A stretch of DNA of 64,000 nt from Pyxicephalus adspersus (Eukaryota > Chordata > Amphibia > Anura > Pyxicephalidae): contig NC_092859.1 of assembly GCF_032062135.1 (NCBI RefSeq), positions 129,051,038-129,115,037 on the forward strand, in the 5' to 3' direction. The notes beneath the pieces were generated by a model. The model worked only from the letters and a program-made list of their open reading frames with translations, was not told the origin of the DNA and ran no database searches. Shown piece by piece: positions 34,925 through 47,330 of the stretch. The position numbers were made by a program, and so were the translations under genes. The stretch's first letter is position 1, and each line of letters begins with the position of its first letter.

Positions 34925-35075
34925 GTCCTAGGTTGCAATCTCGGCCAGGACTCTATCTGCATGGAGTTTGCAGGTTCTCCCCGTGTTTGCGTGGATGTTA
35001 AAGACATATGACTATGGTAGGGGTATTAGATTGTGAGCCCCTTTGAGGGACAGCTAGTGACATGACTATGGATAA
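34925..35075 (+). mobile_element. Partial SINE copy, plus orientation
   Basis: Contains tctgcatggagtttgcaggt, tccccgtgtttgcgtgg, and then acatatgactatggtagggg and gattgtgagcccctttgagg in the family order. The head and the final tail are incomplete. Confidence 0.6.
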
Positions 35076-35884
35076 TAAATATGGCAAATGGTATTGACCA
35101 TATGGGCTTCTTCTGCTATACGGTTTTTTATACGGGTTGGTGCTTGATACCGGATATTTCCATTGCACAGACCATAGATACTTGTCTTGTTATTATCTCT
35201 AGAGTAAAAGCCTTCAGATTACTATTAGTAAACCACCCATTTCAGATCAATATGTTCCTGGAAGATGTGTTCTAGGCATTAATGGTACTCTGAAGGTTTT
35301 ATCTTATGCACAACTGATGTTCATCCAATGACAAAGGTAGATGTCTATTGAGGGAAAATCAATATAAGTAGATTAGCCATATAATAAAGGACAGCCATCT
35401 GCTGTATAGGATATACTCACTCAATGTGATCACCATTGTGTTGTACTTGTCAGTGGAATTCCTACCATGGCCAAACCGACTTTTTGGAGATGTCCAGTGT
35501 ATTCAAGGAGAGAAGTCCAAGTTTGATTTCTTGTTATTCAGAATTAGTAGAATTAGTCGTTTATGGAATTTCTGTATTGATTCTGTGATTGATTAAAGGA
35601 ATATTTTTTGATTTTTGCTGTATGTATACCTGGAAATGGAATGTAATCAACAAATGTAAATTTTTAAAAGTATATTTTACATACTTTTCCTCTCGGTCTC
35701 CCCATCTGTTTATGTCTCTGCATTCAAGCATAGCGCCGTCCGTCCATTGTTTACACCTCGTCTGAAAATCTGTTTATCCCTAGGCGCTCCTATGCACCGT
35801 ATCCCCAGACCTATGAGGATAATATATGACCTTTTAAATATTAATAGGTATGTGGAGGGTGCTGTGACTTTGCAGCACCAGTGT

Positions 35885-36300
35885 CCCAGTGTCAAATCTT
35901 AGCCAGGACAAGTATACTTCTTCAGGTATGTGTGGAGTTTTGTATGTTCTCTCGGTTTTGGATGTTTCCTCCCACATCCCTAAAGTGTACGTTAGGTAAT
36001 TGCCCTCCCGCCAAATGGGCCTTGGTTTACGTTAATGACATATGACCATGATAGATACATTACAGTCCTATTTAGCTGGTTGCACCACCCGGCACTTTTC
36101 AATAACAACACGGCTATTTTTGGGTGGTTATTGAAAAGCTGGGTCACAATACAGGGGTGCCACCTGCCTACAGCTTCCTTCTACCCAGCTGAAAAAAACT
36201 TCAGGGAGCAACATTGCATTAGATTGCAAGCTCCTCTATGAGACAGTAAGTGACATGTTAAAGACTCTGTAAAGCCCAATGGAAAATATCAATATTAAAT
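35885..36300 (+). mobile_element. SINE copy interrupted by a MITE
   Basis: The plus strand shows tgtggagttttgtatgttct, gatgtttcctcccacatccc and atgacatatgaccatgatag. An unrelated MITE follows (about 36065-36210). The SINE then resumes with attgcaagctcctctatgag and tgttaaagactctgtaaag. The MITE inserted into an existing SINE. Confidence 0.55.
36065..36210 (+). mobile_element. MITE family M, copy 2
   Basis: Shows gcaccacccggcacttttca, ataacaacacggctattttt, gggtcacaatacaggggtgc and ctacccagctgaaaaaaa. It lacks the gtgttctcccc end and sits inside a SINE copy. Confidence 0.55.
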
Positions 36301-37823
36301 AATTGGTAAATAAAGACATAATATTTTAGGAAAGTATAGAGACATATATTTACCAGGCTAGGCAATGTATTCTATTTATTTAAAGTAGAAACCCCTTCTA
36401 CAATTCCATTGATACTAAAGACATAATATAATAGATAAATATAGATAAGTTCACTTCCAAAACCAGAAATTTTCAGCTTTCGTGTAAAATGCAATTTTTT
36501 CTTCCATTCAGTGTCAGTTGCAAGCTCACACCAAATGCAGGTAAGCTAAATTTTAAATAACTTAATTATATGACTGCATTTCACCTGCCCGTGTTGCATT
36601 TGTTTCAACATGTCCAATAAGAGCATTCACACTGTAGGCAATGCAGGACAAATGCAGCCCTTTCTTGTCATGTTCCCATGAAGAATACATTAGATTATAC
36701 CTCTCCAATACCTACCAAAAAACCAATACCTATTTTAGGTGCCTTGACCCTTTAAAATTTTGTTTTGTCTAAAAGTTACAGAACAGATACTTAGCGGTCA
36801 ATTAGAATAATAATCCATCATTTTCAAAATTGAAAGCATAATTGAAGTTGAGATCATTGTTAGTATTATTTAATAAGTGACTTCAAAGAATTACAGTCCC
36901 CCTATAGGAGAAGGGGCTGCCTGATTGGCGTCTCTAAACAGGGGGTTGCAGGAACAATGGTTCAGGAGAGGGTCAAGTAGACAGATGTAAGCCGCTGGGA
37001 ACAATTACATGATTGAGGCTGGAGTGTGTATGAGAACAGGCGGATAAGGGTATGCATACCTGACGTGAAGTTTAATAAGGAAAAGGCTAACTATAACTAT
37101 GATTGAGTCTGATTACTGAAAAACATATTTATTTTATTCAATTGAACACTAAAATATGCATCCCTGGAAATAATTAACCTTCTGCTCAACGTTAAATTTC
37201 ATTGAAGATCACTTTTGTCAGGACAGAGGTGCTTTTGCCAAAAAGTCAAGGCATTTACTCCTATTACTTACTACTACTTACTAGAGAAATTATTAAAGAA
37301 AATTGGAATAAACCCTTTTGGCGTTGAATGGTTTCTTGTAGACGGGAAGATGTCATTGTCCTCTTACAGCCTTTGGTTTCACAGTTATGCCACCTGGCCA
37401 AGGATCTCCATGCACTACAAGGTAGAATCCAACGGAACATCGGGGAAACTAGAATCTCTCCTATTTTAAAGTGTCCTGTCTTTCCGGAAATATGGAGACT
37501 TTTATTTAACCACAACTAAATATAATTTTTTCGCTGGCTATCATTCTGACTCTCTGCCTCCAGTACCCTTTGACTTGCTAACTTAGAGTCAGTTGGTACA
37601 TCAGCAGCTCTGATTTTTCTTGCTGTACAAAGGTTTTGTAACTTGAATTCTGAGACGTCCAAATAAAGGCCATTTTTTATTGGATTGTCGGCAATTCCCT
37701 ATCCAAAGACCTGTACAATAAATTCTGGTTGAGTCAGTTGATTTCAAACTAACGTAAACAGATTCAGTTTAAATGTTACAGTATCTGGTGGCAGCTCATC
37801 CCTCTCAGAAATGTTTACTCAAT

Positions 37824-37988
37824 TGTGTTCTCCCCAGCCCCTTTTAGCCAGGTGCTCCACCCGGCACTTTTCAGTAACCATCTGGCTGTTTTTGGGTGGT
37901 TACAAGAGTTGAGTCACAATACAGAGGCTGCCATCCGCCTACAATTTCTTCCCACCCGGTTTAAAAAAATGCCTGAGTTGCATACTGC
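37824..37988 (+). mobile_element. MITE family M, copy 3
   Basis: Runs from gtgttctccccagccccttt through cacccggcacttttcagtaa to tcttcccacccggtttaaaa. The internal segments agtaaccatctggctgtttt and gggtggttac are inverted complements. Confidence 0.55.
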
Positions 37989-38714
37989 TTAAAAATTATA
38001 CACATCTCAATGCCTTCTAACTCTTTAACTGTACTTGATTTATTGGTTTAATGGTGGATAGTTCCCAAGTATGGGGATGCTTGGGGTTTTTCCCTATGTT
38101 GTATTGCTCAGACCTGAGTCATGTGGGAAGGGCAATATTATCATCCAACCATGGTTGACTCCTGCATGGGGCATGGTTGAGGGGCATGGTTGGGTGAGTA
38201 TAGCGTGCTGGGGTGGGGAATGTAACGACCAGTCAAGGTTTTTCCATATGCTTGATAAGTTTTGATATTTAGATCTGCCAGCTGGAACTTTTAGAAGCTA
38301 CCTATAGCTACTTAAATCTATCTCCTGATCTATCTAAAAAAAGACCCAATGAAGAGATGGTCATTTCTCGCCTTTGGAAACATTTTTTTTCTGTTTATGT
38401 GCTCAGTGGTTAAAATACAATTTCCGGTTTGGATTCTAAAAGGTGAATTTTTACCTTCATCACATTACCAAAAGCCCATGCTGTTGTGGATGGATTTGTA
38501 GTTTGGGATGCTGGTTGGGAAGTAGAGACAACAACCTCATATATCGAATATGTATCGGTGAGAGGAAGGGGAACCCCTATGGTCTTTGATGCTGCATTTG
38601 TAAAACCCATGCAGTTACCCTTTTGCATATTGAGTTCTGGGTTTCTAGGCAGCTCAATAATTTGTGTTTTTTTATATTTATAATTATTTGTAATACTTCA
38701 TAACATCAAAATTG

Positions 38715-38803
38715 TATAGCAGTTTTATGTATAGCTCTGCGTAATATGAGGGCGTTATATAAATCCTGTTTATTAATAATAATAATAATAATAATAATAG
38801 CAG
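38715..38803 (+). mobile_element. LINE 3' tail with ATA/AAT microsatellite
   Basis: tgtatagctctgcgtaatat is followed by gcgttatataaatcctg and then about eight units of a trinucleotide (aat) repeat. The microsatellite is most simply the expanded retrotransposon tail. Confidence 0.6.
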
Positions 38804-40738
38804 TTCGCTTTATTTTCGAAGATTTAGTCTTTTATATACTTCTATCGTTTGTGCATGCGCTAAGCATAAGAATGCATTGAAGGAGCGTACTTGCACTGGG
38901 TTCATTGTACTATATGGGCTCCACTATTCATCCTCACATGGGACCTTGCAAGTTGAAAAGCTTTGAGCTTTGTGTAAAGGCATTTGTACGTATATTTTTA
39001 TTAAAATGAACTCAGTATACCAAATCATTCAAAAGGTGTGGTAAATGTAAACATTTACTGCTATATTAATTTTTATGATTGTTTGCCATCAACACCTGTT
39101 TTTATTTAACGCACACCAGTCACACAGATACAGTTGTAAAATAAAGTCATTGTTGTTAAAGCTTTCAGACATTTTTTTTTACATTTGTTGTTATCTGATT
39201 AGTGTATTCTATGGGTAAGGGTGCTGGAATTTGGGGTTTTACTTTATTTAATGTTAGGAGATGGGCAGGTGATTCTATTCCAAGATGAGCAGCGTCTTGC
39301 ATGTAAGCAGAGATTGGGAGTAGGTGTGGAGTGATATGTAAAGACATCATTAAGCCATGCATTTTGTTTGTAGCCTTCATGTAGGCAGATCTAAATACTT
39401 GCTGGTGATCTCTTTAAATACATTATTAAGGTAATTGTTGTATCTGTCCTAATACCAGGCATCTGTATTCACCTACACATCACCACTCAGGAAGAAAGGA
39501 TCAGCTCAAACAACCAATTAGAATCTCCTGCAGTGCACATGTGCTGGTAGGGGAATGCAGATATCAGTGTGCTGCTACTCTTTTATCATCCAATCAGAAG
39601 CAGGGATGACCAGGCCGTATATTAATGTAGAACCTGACTGTTCTTCCTGGCAGAAATACATGTAACATAGCATCAGATGAACTCCAGATTGTTTGAAAAT
39701 TAAAACACTTTAAATTTATGTATTTTATTTGTCTGTATAGCTGTTTGCCTGGCATTTCACTGTAAAGACTTGTACGTGTCAACGCAATCTGTGTCACCTT
39801 TTACCAATATTTCCCAAATTGAAATATTTTGCCTAGCGTTTGCACATGAAAACTTTTACTAGCATTTGTGCAGATGGTTTCTACATGGCAGCACATAAAT
39901 CCAAATTTGACAAGAATGCCCATGGATTACATGAGTGGATCAGAGGTTGCAATAAATCTGATAATCCTTGTCTGAAGACAGAGACAGCTGACTGTTTAAA
40001 AACAAATGTTGTAAGCCAGTATTATGTACATTCGGTATTTTACACAACGTAATTCTTTTTTTCTCATTATGTTGATAAATGTAACTGAATGTGACACTTA
40101 GGGTCATTTTAGTGGGAAATATTTGGGGGTAGTTTTCTGCCACAGGCGCAACTATGGTCCCATCCATTTTTTAGTGTTAGGAACCATTTGTTCTAGTGGC
40201 TGAGGTGGAACGCAGCACGGTTCCAGAAAGCAATAAGTCTTTTACGTGATTGCTTTCAGAGGAACTGCTGTGCAGCTACAACTGTATGCAATTTTATCAA
40301 ATGTGTTTAAAAGTGCAGCTTCTCATTTATTGTTGTATATTTAGTAGTAGTTTGTCACATTCAGTAGACTTGTTCTTGTAATGTTGAGAACATTTTGCAG
40401 ATTTCCAATCTGCTTCATTGGTTAATGAACTGATGGCGGGGCTTGAAGATTTCTGCTTTATTCAGCCTAATGTTTCAAATGCAGGAGGTGTGTGCTTGAC
40501 AGCCTGGACTCACGGGAGAATTCAAAGAGCAGTGTTCACATCACTCTGTAATCACCTCTGTCCACATCATGGACCAAAGCAGAGGACCCTGCATGTCATT
40601 GCATTCTTATTGGATGTTTAGGGTCCAGGCTCTCAACCTATCTATAGGTTTCATGTACTACATTTTTTTTCATATATAATATTAACAGGAGTGAAACTGT
40701 TTGGCAGGTGTAACTCATAACTCGAGTTTAGATCAGCC

Positions 40739-40903
40739 CAGTATTTGCCCCAGAATTTTTTTTAAACTGAATGAGAAGAAGCTTTGAGCAGGTGGGAGCC
40801 CTAGTAATGTGACATTAAAATACATTTCAGAAACCACCCACAAATGGCCGACTGAAATGTGCCAGGTGGTGTACCCAGCTAAAAGTGGTTGGGGAGAAAA
40901 CGA
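40739..40903 (-). mobile_element. MITE family M, copy 7 (diverged)
   Basis: Opens cagtatttgccccagaattt and ends aaagtggttggggagaaaac. The middle is diverged but retains gaaaccacccac and gccaggtggtgtacccagct. It is the oldest-looking member of the family in the window. Confidence 0.45.
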
Positions 40904-41149
40904 CATCTTATGAGTTGTTTAGTCCTGGTTCCATAACTTAAGGTTTAGGTGGACTGAACTAGCTAGGGCTAAGGTCTGTCTATCACCAGTCCTCCAGGGC
41001 CACTAACCGGCCAGGGCCAAACAGAACATGTTTCTAATTTTACTGCCAGAAATACTAAAAATGTTATGTGGATTTTAACTCTTGAAGACTGACGTTAGGT
41101 AGCCCAGATCTAGAACATACAAGACTTTTTAAATCTTCCCTGTGTAACA

Positions 41150-41420
41150 TGATGAAATATATATGGTGCCAAATGTGAATAGTTTTTGGCATCATCTATC
41201 CAAATGTCTCCTGGAAAGGAGGTTAAAGAGCCTGGATAAGGCTTGCCAGTATTTGATTGCAGCTTGTTGTTTGGGATCCAGGCCCGCAGTGTCCTGGAAG
41301 AATTGGGTGGGCCAGGCACTCTTCAATTTTACCAGAGCAGAGATTAGGGGTGCTCTGGTGCACCTGGCCATGAATAAAAAGGCACCCGCCTTTGTGTTAG
41401 GGGGAAGTTGTAGCCTGAGA
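41150..41420 (+). repeat. Interspersed repeat R, copy 1
   Basis: Contains tttttggcatcatctatcc, agagcctggataaggcttgc, tttgggatccaggc and ggtgcacctggcca in this order. The same series occurs inverted at 49.1-49.4 kb. Family unknown; the overlapping open frames on both strands are not credible genes. Confidence 0.5.
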
Positions 41421-42799
41421 TCAGGTGGCTTTGAGCAGCCTGTGGGCTGGGGGAGCTGAGGAGGTCTTCAAAAGTCTGGGTCAATGGGACTGATACCCTG
41501 ATAGCTATTGCAATCAGAGCCTAAGTGTAAGCTGTAATGCTGGTGGGAGCAGGACCAGGCAGCCAATATTTTGAGCCTACAGACTGTGAAACTGCAACTT
41601 AAGTTACCTGGGAGTACCTGGCTCAATCCCGGAGTAGCTGCTTGGTCGGCAGGACTTGATTCACTCACCTGTGGGAGCTGAAGTAAGCCATTGTTGTTGT
41701 TCTTTTTCTGAAGCAGTACAGTGTATTGTGATGAGCTGATCCCCCTAACTTCACACCTGTAATCACAAAGATTTACGAAGATCCCATGTTGTATTTTCTT
41801 AATTTGCTTAAGCTGATTCTCTTCATTATTTGATTGTACCTGAAATAGCACATGACATACGTCGGTATACTCAACTCATATCCCCACATGTAATAGACAA
41901 GGATTGTTTTCATCCTCACAACAGTATCATGATTGTTTCATTTGGGCCAGTAAGCACAAAGGACTTTTTGAACCAGATACGGACATGACACAGACTCCAA
42001 ACAAACACTCTCATGTGTAACATGTGTACTGTTCATTTCTAATCTCTGCCGCAGATCCGAGGCAATCAACAGTCACTTATTCACATGGCGTCCACAGCAG
42101 TGGAAACATTACATCATGCAAAGATTGCACAAACAAGATTTAAACAAGCTATTCTGTGTGTTTAACAAAGTGATGATTACCGTGATACCTGTATACCAGG
42201 AATATGCAACTAAAAAATACAGAGCAAGCCTTCTCAACAATGGAAGACAAAACTACTGCTGACAAGGAAAAGAAAGTCAAGTTTCCTAGAGTAAATTCTA
42301 ACAATATTCAGAAACAATTTAACACTTGCAGAAATGTGCTAATCTCTATATACATATACATGTACAAAGTAATTTCTTCTACCCCAGGTCAATTATTCTG
42401 ACATAAGTAATAGTTCTTCATCATGTCAGTTACTGCTAATGAACTCATCAGGAATTTTATTCCTTAGGAGATTACAGACTTCTACCTCCTGATGTGCACA
42501 TGATCCCAATCACATGGTTAATGTATACTAATAAGTAGAAGATGAATCTTTATATAACCAAATGTAGTTTAAGGAGGTGTGTGACTTCTTGAAATGTGCC
42601 ATATAAACGCAGTTTTTCAGATTATTCTTTTATAAGCAGTATGCACATTGAGAAAAGAGAAAAACATAAGACTGGTTTTTTGACAATAAATCAACAGATT
42701 GTTTTACTAGAGCAAGAAAAAATTCCTTTGCTAGACATAGATCTCCTGTGCCAACATGGTAGTTCAAAATTACGATCAATTGTGAATATTCATAATTCA

Positions 42800-42990
42800 T
42801 GTCTCATTTTCTGACGCGTTTCGCTCTATGGCTTCCTCAGGGGATTTAGAGCCTTAGCTAGCTGAGTAGAAACAAATACAGAAAGAAACATTGTATTATA
42901 TTTATATCAATATTTAATATTTACAAGTTTTACTGTTATAGTACATTAAACAATACAATGTACTATAACTGGTAAACTTATAAGTTTTTT
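42800..42990. repeat. Repeat V with GACGCGTTTCGC motif and inverted repeat
   Basis: ttctgacgcgtttcgctcta followed by tggcttcctcaggggattta is shared, with changes, with about 44770-44800 (aacgcgtttcaccagtagg) and 21760-21805 (ctcgacacatttctcagaac). At 42920-42990 the arms ttttactgttatagtacatt and aatgtactataactggtaaa are inverted complements. Confidence 0.45.
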
Positions 42991-43106
42991 TAATCTTTTT
43001 CTCTCAATGTTCATAATCAAACCAGACTTGGCAAAAGTATGTACAATGTACAATAGGAGAACCCTTCTTTGGTAAACAACCTTATTGTTTATTTTTTAAG
43101 GGGTAC

Positions 43107-43273
43107 CAGTGTTCTCCACAGCCCCATTTAGCTGTTTGGAGCACCCGGCACTTTTCAATAAGCACCTGGCTGTTTTTAAGTGGTTATTGCAAAGTTGGTT
43201 CACAATTCAGAGGTTGCCACCCACCTACAGCTTCTGCCCACCCAGATTAAAAAATTTTTTTTGGAGAATACTG
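43107..43273 (+). mobile_element. MITE family M, copy 4 (complete, 167 bp)
   Basis: Bounded by CAGTGTTCTCCA and TGGAGAATACTG, giving clear terminal inverted repeats in this copy. The central hairpin ataagcacctggctgttttt / aagtggttatt is present. Confidence 0.6.
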
Positions 43274-43450
43274 AGTACATCAGTGTAAGTAAGGAGAATG
43301 GAAATATGCTGGATTGATGTTCCCACAGGTCTGCAAAGTAAATTTATGCCCACCATTGGTGTCATACAAATTCAGTCAGTAAAGTGTGAAAGTCAGTGAT
43401 CAATGTCAGGAAATTTAGATCATCACTTATCCCCATCAGTCCATCTAGAT

Positions 43451-43934
43451 CAGGGTTGTCAAACTCTGGCCCGCGGGCCATATCTGGCCCACACGGTTCT
43501 TTTGTTTGACCTCCAAAGGAATCCTAAATATGAATTGCAGCTGGCCTGCCGCTGCATTGCAATAGTGCTGCTACTACAATTCCTGCCATCACTCGCGTCT
43601 ATAGACCAGCGGCCTCTCTGCCTATGCGTGCCGGGAAGTAAGGAATTAATGCCCCGAATTGTAGTAGCGGCATCACTCACGTCTATAAACCAGAAGCCTC
43701 CCTGCCTATGCGTGGCCCCGCATTGTACTGTTTTATAGACGCAGGAAACTGTAGTAGCGGTGCTATTTCAGTGAAGTGGAAATTCCGGTCACTCATAACA
43801 TTAGGCCCTGCATTGGAATGTTTTCTTGACACAGGGAATTGTAGTAGTGGTTCTGTTTCAGTTTTAAGTTTGGCCCGTGACTTTGTCTAAGTTTTTAATT
43901 TTGGCCCACTGTGTATTTAAGTTTAACACTCCTG
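43451..43934 (+). mobile_element. hAT element family H, copy A (484 bp)
   Basis: Begins CAGGGTTGTCAAACTCTGGC and ends GTTTAACACTCCTG, flanked by the perfect 8-bp duplication atctagat (43443-43450, 43935-43942). The interior contains repeated variants of cgtctatagaccagcggcc and gcctatgcgtgg. No coding capacity. Confidence 0.88.
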
Positions 43935-45149
43935 ATCTAGATGATGTCGACATCCATGTGGATGAACACTGCAGGGTTTTACCTGACAAGAGTTGGATAA
44001 GCCCCACTGATAATATCCTCTGTTCTGGATTTTTTTTTATGATTTATTAGTTTATTTATTACACTCATTTGTGCTTTTTTATCAGTATCATAGATTGATG
44101 GGATTACCACAACAGCTGTTAGCATAATAATAATAGACATTTAAATATTAGTGATCACTGTACTTTTCTATGAAAAGTAGGAAGATTATGGTTAATAATT
44201 GGGGGGTGCGGGGGTTGCTACACATAACTTCCTGAAAGCAGGAACATCCATTCTGAACTTCCATGATTGTAAGAACTGAAACATAACAAATGAAAGGAGT
44301 GAGCCACGAACAACAAGGCTTAGTAGGAAAGGATGGATGGTGGGTGTCCTCCAGCCACAGAATGAGGTTGGGTCTGTCTGACTTGCTGCATCCTTTTATT
44401 GCAAAATATGCTCATTGTGTGTAATGACAGAAATTTCAGTGCAGGAGAGGGGACAATGTACAAGATGGAAGGTAGAACTTTAAAAGGATTATACATTTTA
44501 AATGGATACTCTGAGAGGATGTTTTCATTGCACCGCACCCTTATCTTCACAAATACCAAAGAACTTTCTTTCCCCAGCAGGGAAGGTTTGCATGGGTTTT
44601 GATGGTGCTAAAAATCAACACTAACAACATATGTTAAAAACGATTTGTTGCAATTTATTATATAATATTATAAAAAACCTATCACAATAGAATGTATACT
44701 TTCAATGTGCAAAATGACAATTGAGCAATCACACAATTTGTATTGATACACAATAACTTTTACAGTCCTTAACGCGTTTCACCAGTAGGCTTCACCAGAA
44801 GGACAGAACGTTATTAGTACCGCATCTATGTATTTGTTCCTATAGTAGTTAATGATCAGATGATTCAGATAGTAGTCAATATCATTTCACTGAAATTTTG
44901 TTTTCGAAAAGCAAGATTGTTTATTTAAAACCAATAACACAGATTTTTTTTATGCGGTTAAGAGTGATGTGACCCCATGGTGGTATAGGCAATATCTTCC
45001 AATGCACCACAGTGTGTATCACCAAAGAGATAAAATATCACGTTTGGTTGTATTTTCTTCAGATTAGAACAGAATAGAGCACTTTTTTTTTCTTTAATAG
45101 TTTATCCTACTGGGATCACTCACTGCTTCCTGTCTGCTAACTTCTAAAG

Positions 45150-45193
45150 CAGGGATGCCCAACAGGTGGATCCCGAAAGTGTGGACACCCCTG
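45150..45193. mobile_element. 44-bp hAT remnant with both ends and intact duplication
   Basis: CAGGGATGCCCAAC opens and GTGTGGACACCCCTG closes a 44-bp segment flanked on both sides by ttctaaag (45142-45149, 45194-45201). Terminal inverted repeats plus a perfect 8-bp duplication identify an hAT insertion, but almost nothing lies between the ends. Confidence 0.75.
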
Positions 45194-45744
45194 TTCTAAA
45201 GTATTATACAATGTCATTCTGCAACACTTTATATTTCCAGGGAAAGAATATAATTCTAACAATGAAGCATGCAGTGATTTTGTGTATTTCCTGGTCAGAT
45301 TGGAAACCTTGGATGAGCTCTTACTTGAATGCTTGTGATGCTTCAAGGACATGTCTGTACGAAACAGAAGCCATTGTGTTTGTGCCAGACAGCCCAGGGG
45401 CCCTCAGCTGCCTCTTCATAGGGAGCATTCTCCATGGATACTGGGGATCAGGAGGATACAAGTGCTGCTCTTGTCCTAGACAGGGCTATGTTTGGCTACA
45501 GATCTAATTGAGTGTTTCCTATATAGTCCCCATTTTTAGCTTCTTTTATAATTTGGGAAATTTCTTTACACAGTTTGTAATACATTGAATTATTAAAAAT
45601 AAACCAAAAATATTTGCAGTTTTGGATCTTAGTGAAATGAGATGAATACACCATTTTTAAAGCTGAACTTCATGCAGAAAATTACAGAGAATGCAATTAC
45701 ATGTTAAAAAAGTCAGTGTTTTGAATGCAACAGGTGCAAGTGCT

Positions 45745-46045
45745 TTGATTTAAAGTGTAACTATAGCAAAATCCTCAATCAGGCAGGACGTTATTGGAAA
45801 AAAGGGACAGGTGATGTCCATTCTGTAATAAAACAGATCTACCTCACTGCTCACTACCTTCTTTATATGTCCTGGAAGAGAAAAAGAAAAAGATGGCGGC
45901 ACTCCCAATGAAATGGGGGCAGAGGAGTGTATTTAAAGAGTTGCGTCCAGACAGGTATGTTTTTTTCTATTGCAAAGCGATATCACCTATTCCTTCTGCA
46001 TTAAAGGATATGTCCGATCGCAACTTCCCAGTCACAGGCTGGAGG
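45745..46045 (+). repeat. Repeat S copy with AAGATGGCGGC motif
   Basis: Opens taaagtgtaactatagcaaa, then gggacaggtgatgtccattc and an intact aagatggcggc (45890-45900), a YY1-type motif. The 89-codon open frame beginning there is repeat-derived. Confidence 0.5.
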
Positions 46046-46296
46046 CAGGGAGCTGACCAAGCTGCATTGCCTAACTACAGTAGAGGAAAGTCAGGTCACC
46101 AACCTGGCTGTGCTGTGTGGCAGGGTTGTGTTAATCCCAAAACTGGAAGAATAAAAGTGTAAAGCCAGGAAAAAACAACTCTCATATATCTGTGTGTTGT
46201 AGCTGTTTGTTATACAAGAACAATACAAGGTGAATTTATTTTCATTGTTGTAGGTTACTATACTTAAACATTAGCTTTTACTTTGTCCATTTAGGT

Positions 46297-46645
46297 CAGA
46301 GGTGTCAAACTCAAATACACAGGGCCAAAATTAAAAACTTGGACAAAGTCAGACTTGAAGTTTATTGAAAAAATTGAGGAAGTTTTTCATTAGATGTAAA
46401 ACCTTTTATTATGGAAACAAAGAGGTTTTGCTTAACCTTCACCACTGCTACAATGCGGGTCCACGCATAGGCAGAGAGGCCGCTGGTCTATAGACGCGAG
46501 TGATGCCGGCAATTGTAGTAGCGGCGCTATTTCAATGCAGCGGAGGGCCAGCTGCAATTCATATTTAGAAATCCTTTGGGGGAGGGCCAAAAAAATTCCT
46601 TTAGTGGGCCAAATTTGGCCCTTGGGCCAGAGTTTGACACCCCTG
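46297..46645 (-). mobile_element. hAT element family H, copy B (349 bp)
   Basis: Ends CAGAGGTGTCAAACTCAAAT and GAGTTTGACACCCCTG, with the perfect duplication atttaggt at 46289-46296 and 46646-46653. Shorter than copy A through internal deletion and opposite in orientation. Confidence 0.88.
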
Positions 46646-47161
46646 ATTTAGGTAATACAATGTCTATTAAAAGGCCCTTTTCCAACTCACTGATACCCAT
46701 CCTTTTGTCAAAGCCAGCACCAAAATATCACTGGCCCCCAATGTCAGAGTCCAAAGGAAACGGGGACACCAGCACCTCCCCATGTCTCAGTGCTCGGGTC
46801 CACAAACTGACCACTAGACCTAATACATGGGAGGAAGTCACATACCCAGAAGGAGAGGCAGGGAGTACTGGAGAGAATTGGTGGGTTTGGGGGTTTTTGA
46901 TATACACTGTTTGTCTGGAATCGGCAATGTCTCTTTACAGTGTAATCTATCTGCTTCACAAATGCCTAGGTAACCCAGAATTTAATCTTCTTTTGACGTT
47001 TTAATATTTTTATTATATTTTGACATTTCCCAATGGATAAGATGATGATGGGTTATTATGCCCTCATAGGGTCAAGGTGGACTCTTTGTATTAAGCTAGC
47101 TGACTTGTAGTTGGGCATACTATGGTGGGCATGTATGGGCATTCAGAATAATGATCGTATG

Positions 47162-47330
47162 CAGTGTTTAACCCATACATTTTTTTAAGCTGTAGGTGGA
47201 AGAAACTGTAGGTAGGTGGCAGCCCCTGTATTGTGACCCAACTTTTCAGTAACTACCCAAAAACAAGCTGGGTGGTTACTAAAAAGTGCCAGGTGGTGCG
47301 CTCAGCTAAAAGGAGCTGGGGAGAACACTG
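47162..47330 (-). mobile_element. MITE family M, copy 5
   Basis: The plus strand opens cagtgtttaacc and closes ggggagaacactg. GTATG occurs on both sides and may be a target duplication. Central hairpin aaaacaagctgggtggttac. Confidence 0.6.

Noticed and set aside
43403..43738. 111-codon open frame with cysteine-rich repeats
   Set aside because: Lies in hAT copy A; the repeated residues come from the element's internal repeats.
46576..47004. 142-codon open frame
   Set aside because: It begins inside hAT copy B and continues into non-coding sequence; no conserved motif.
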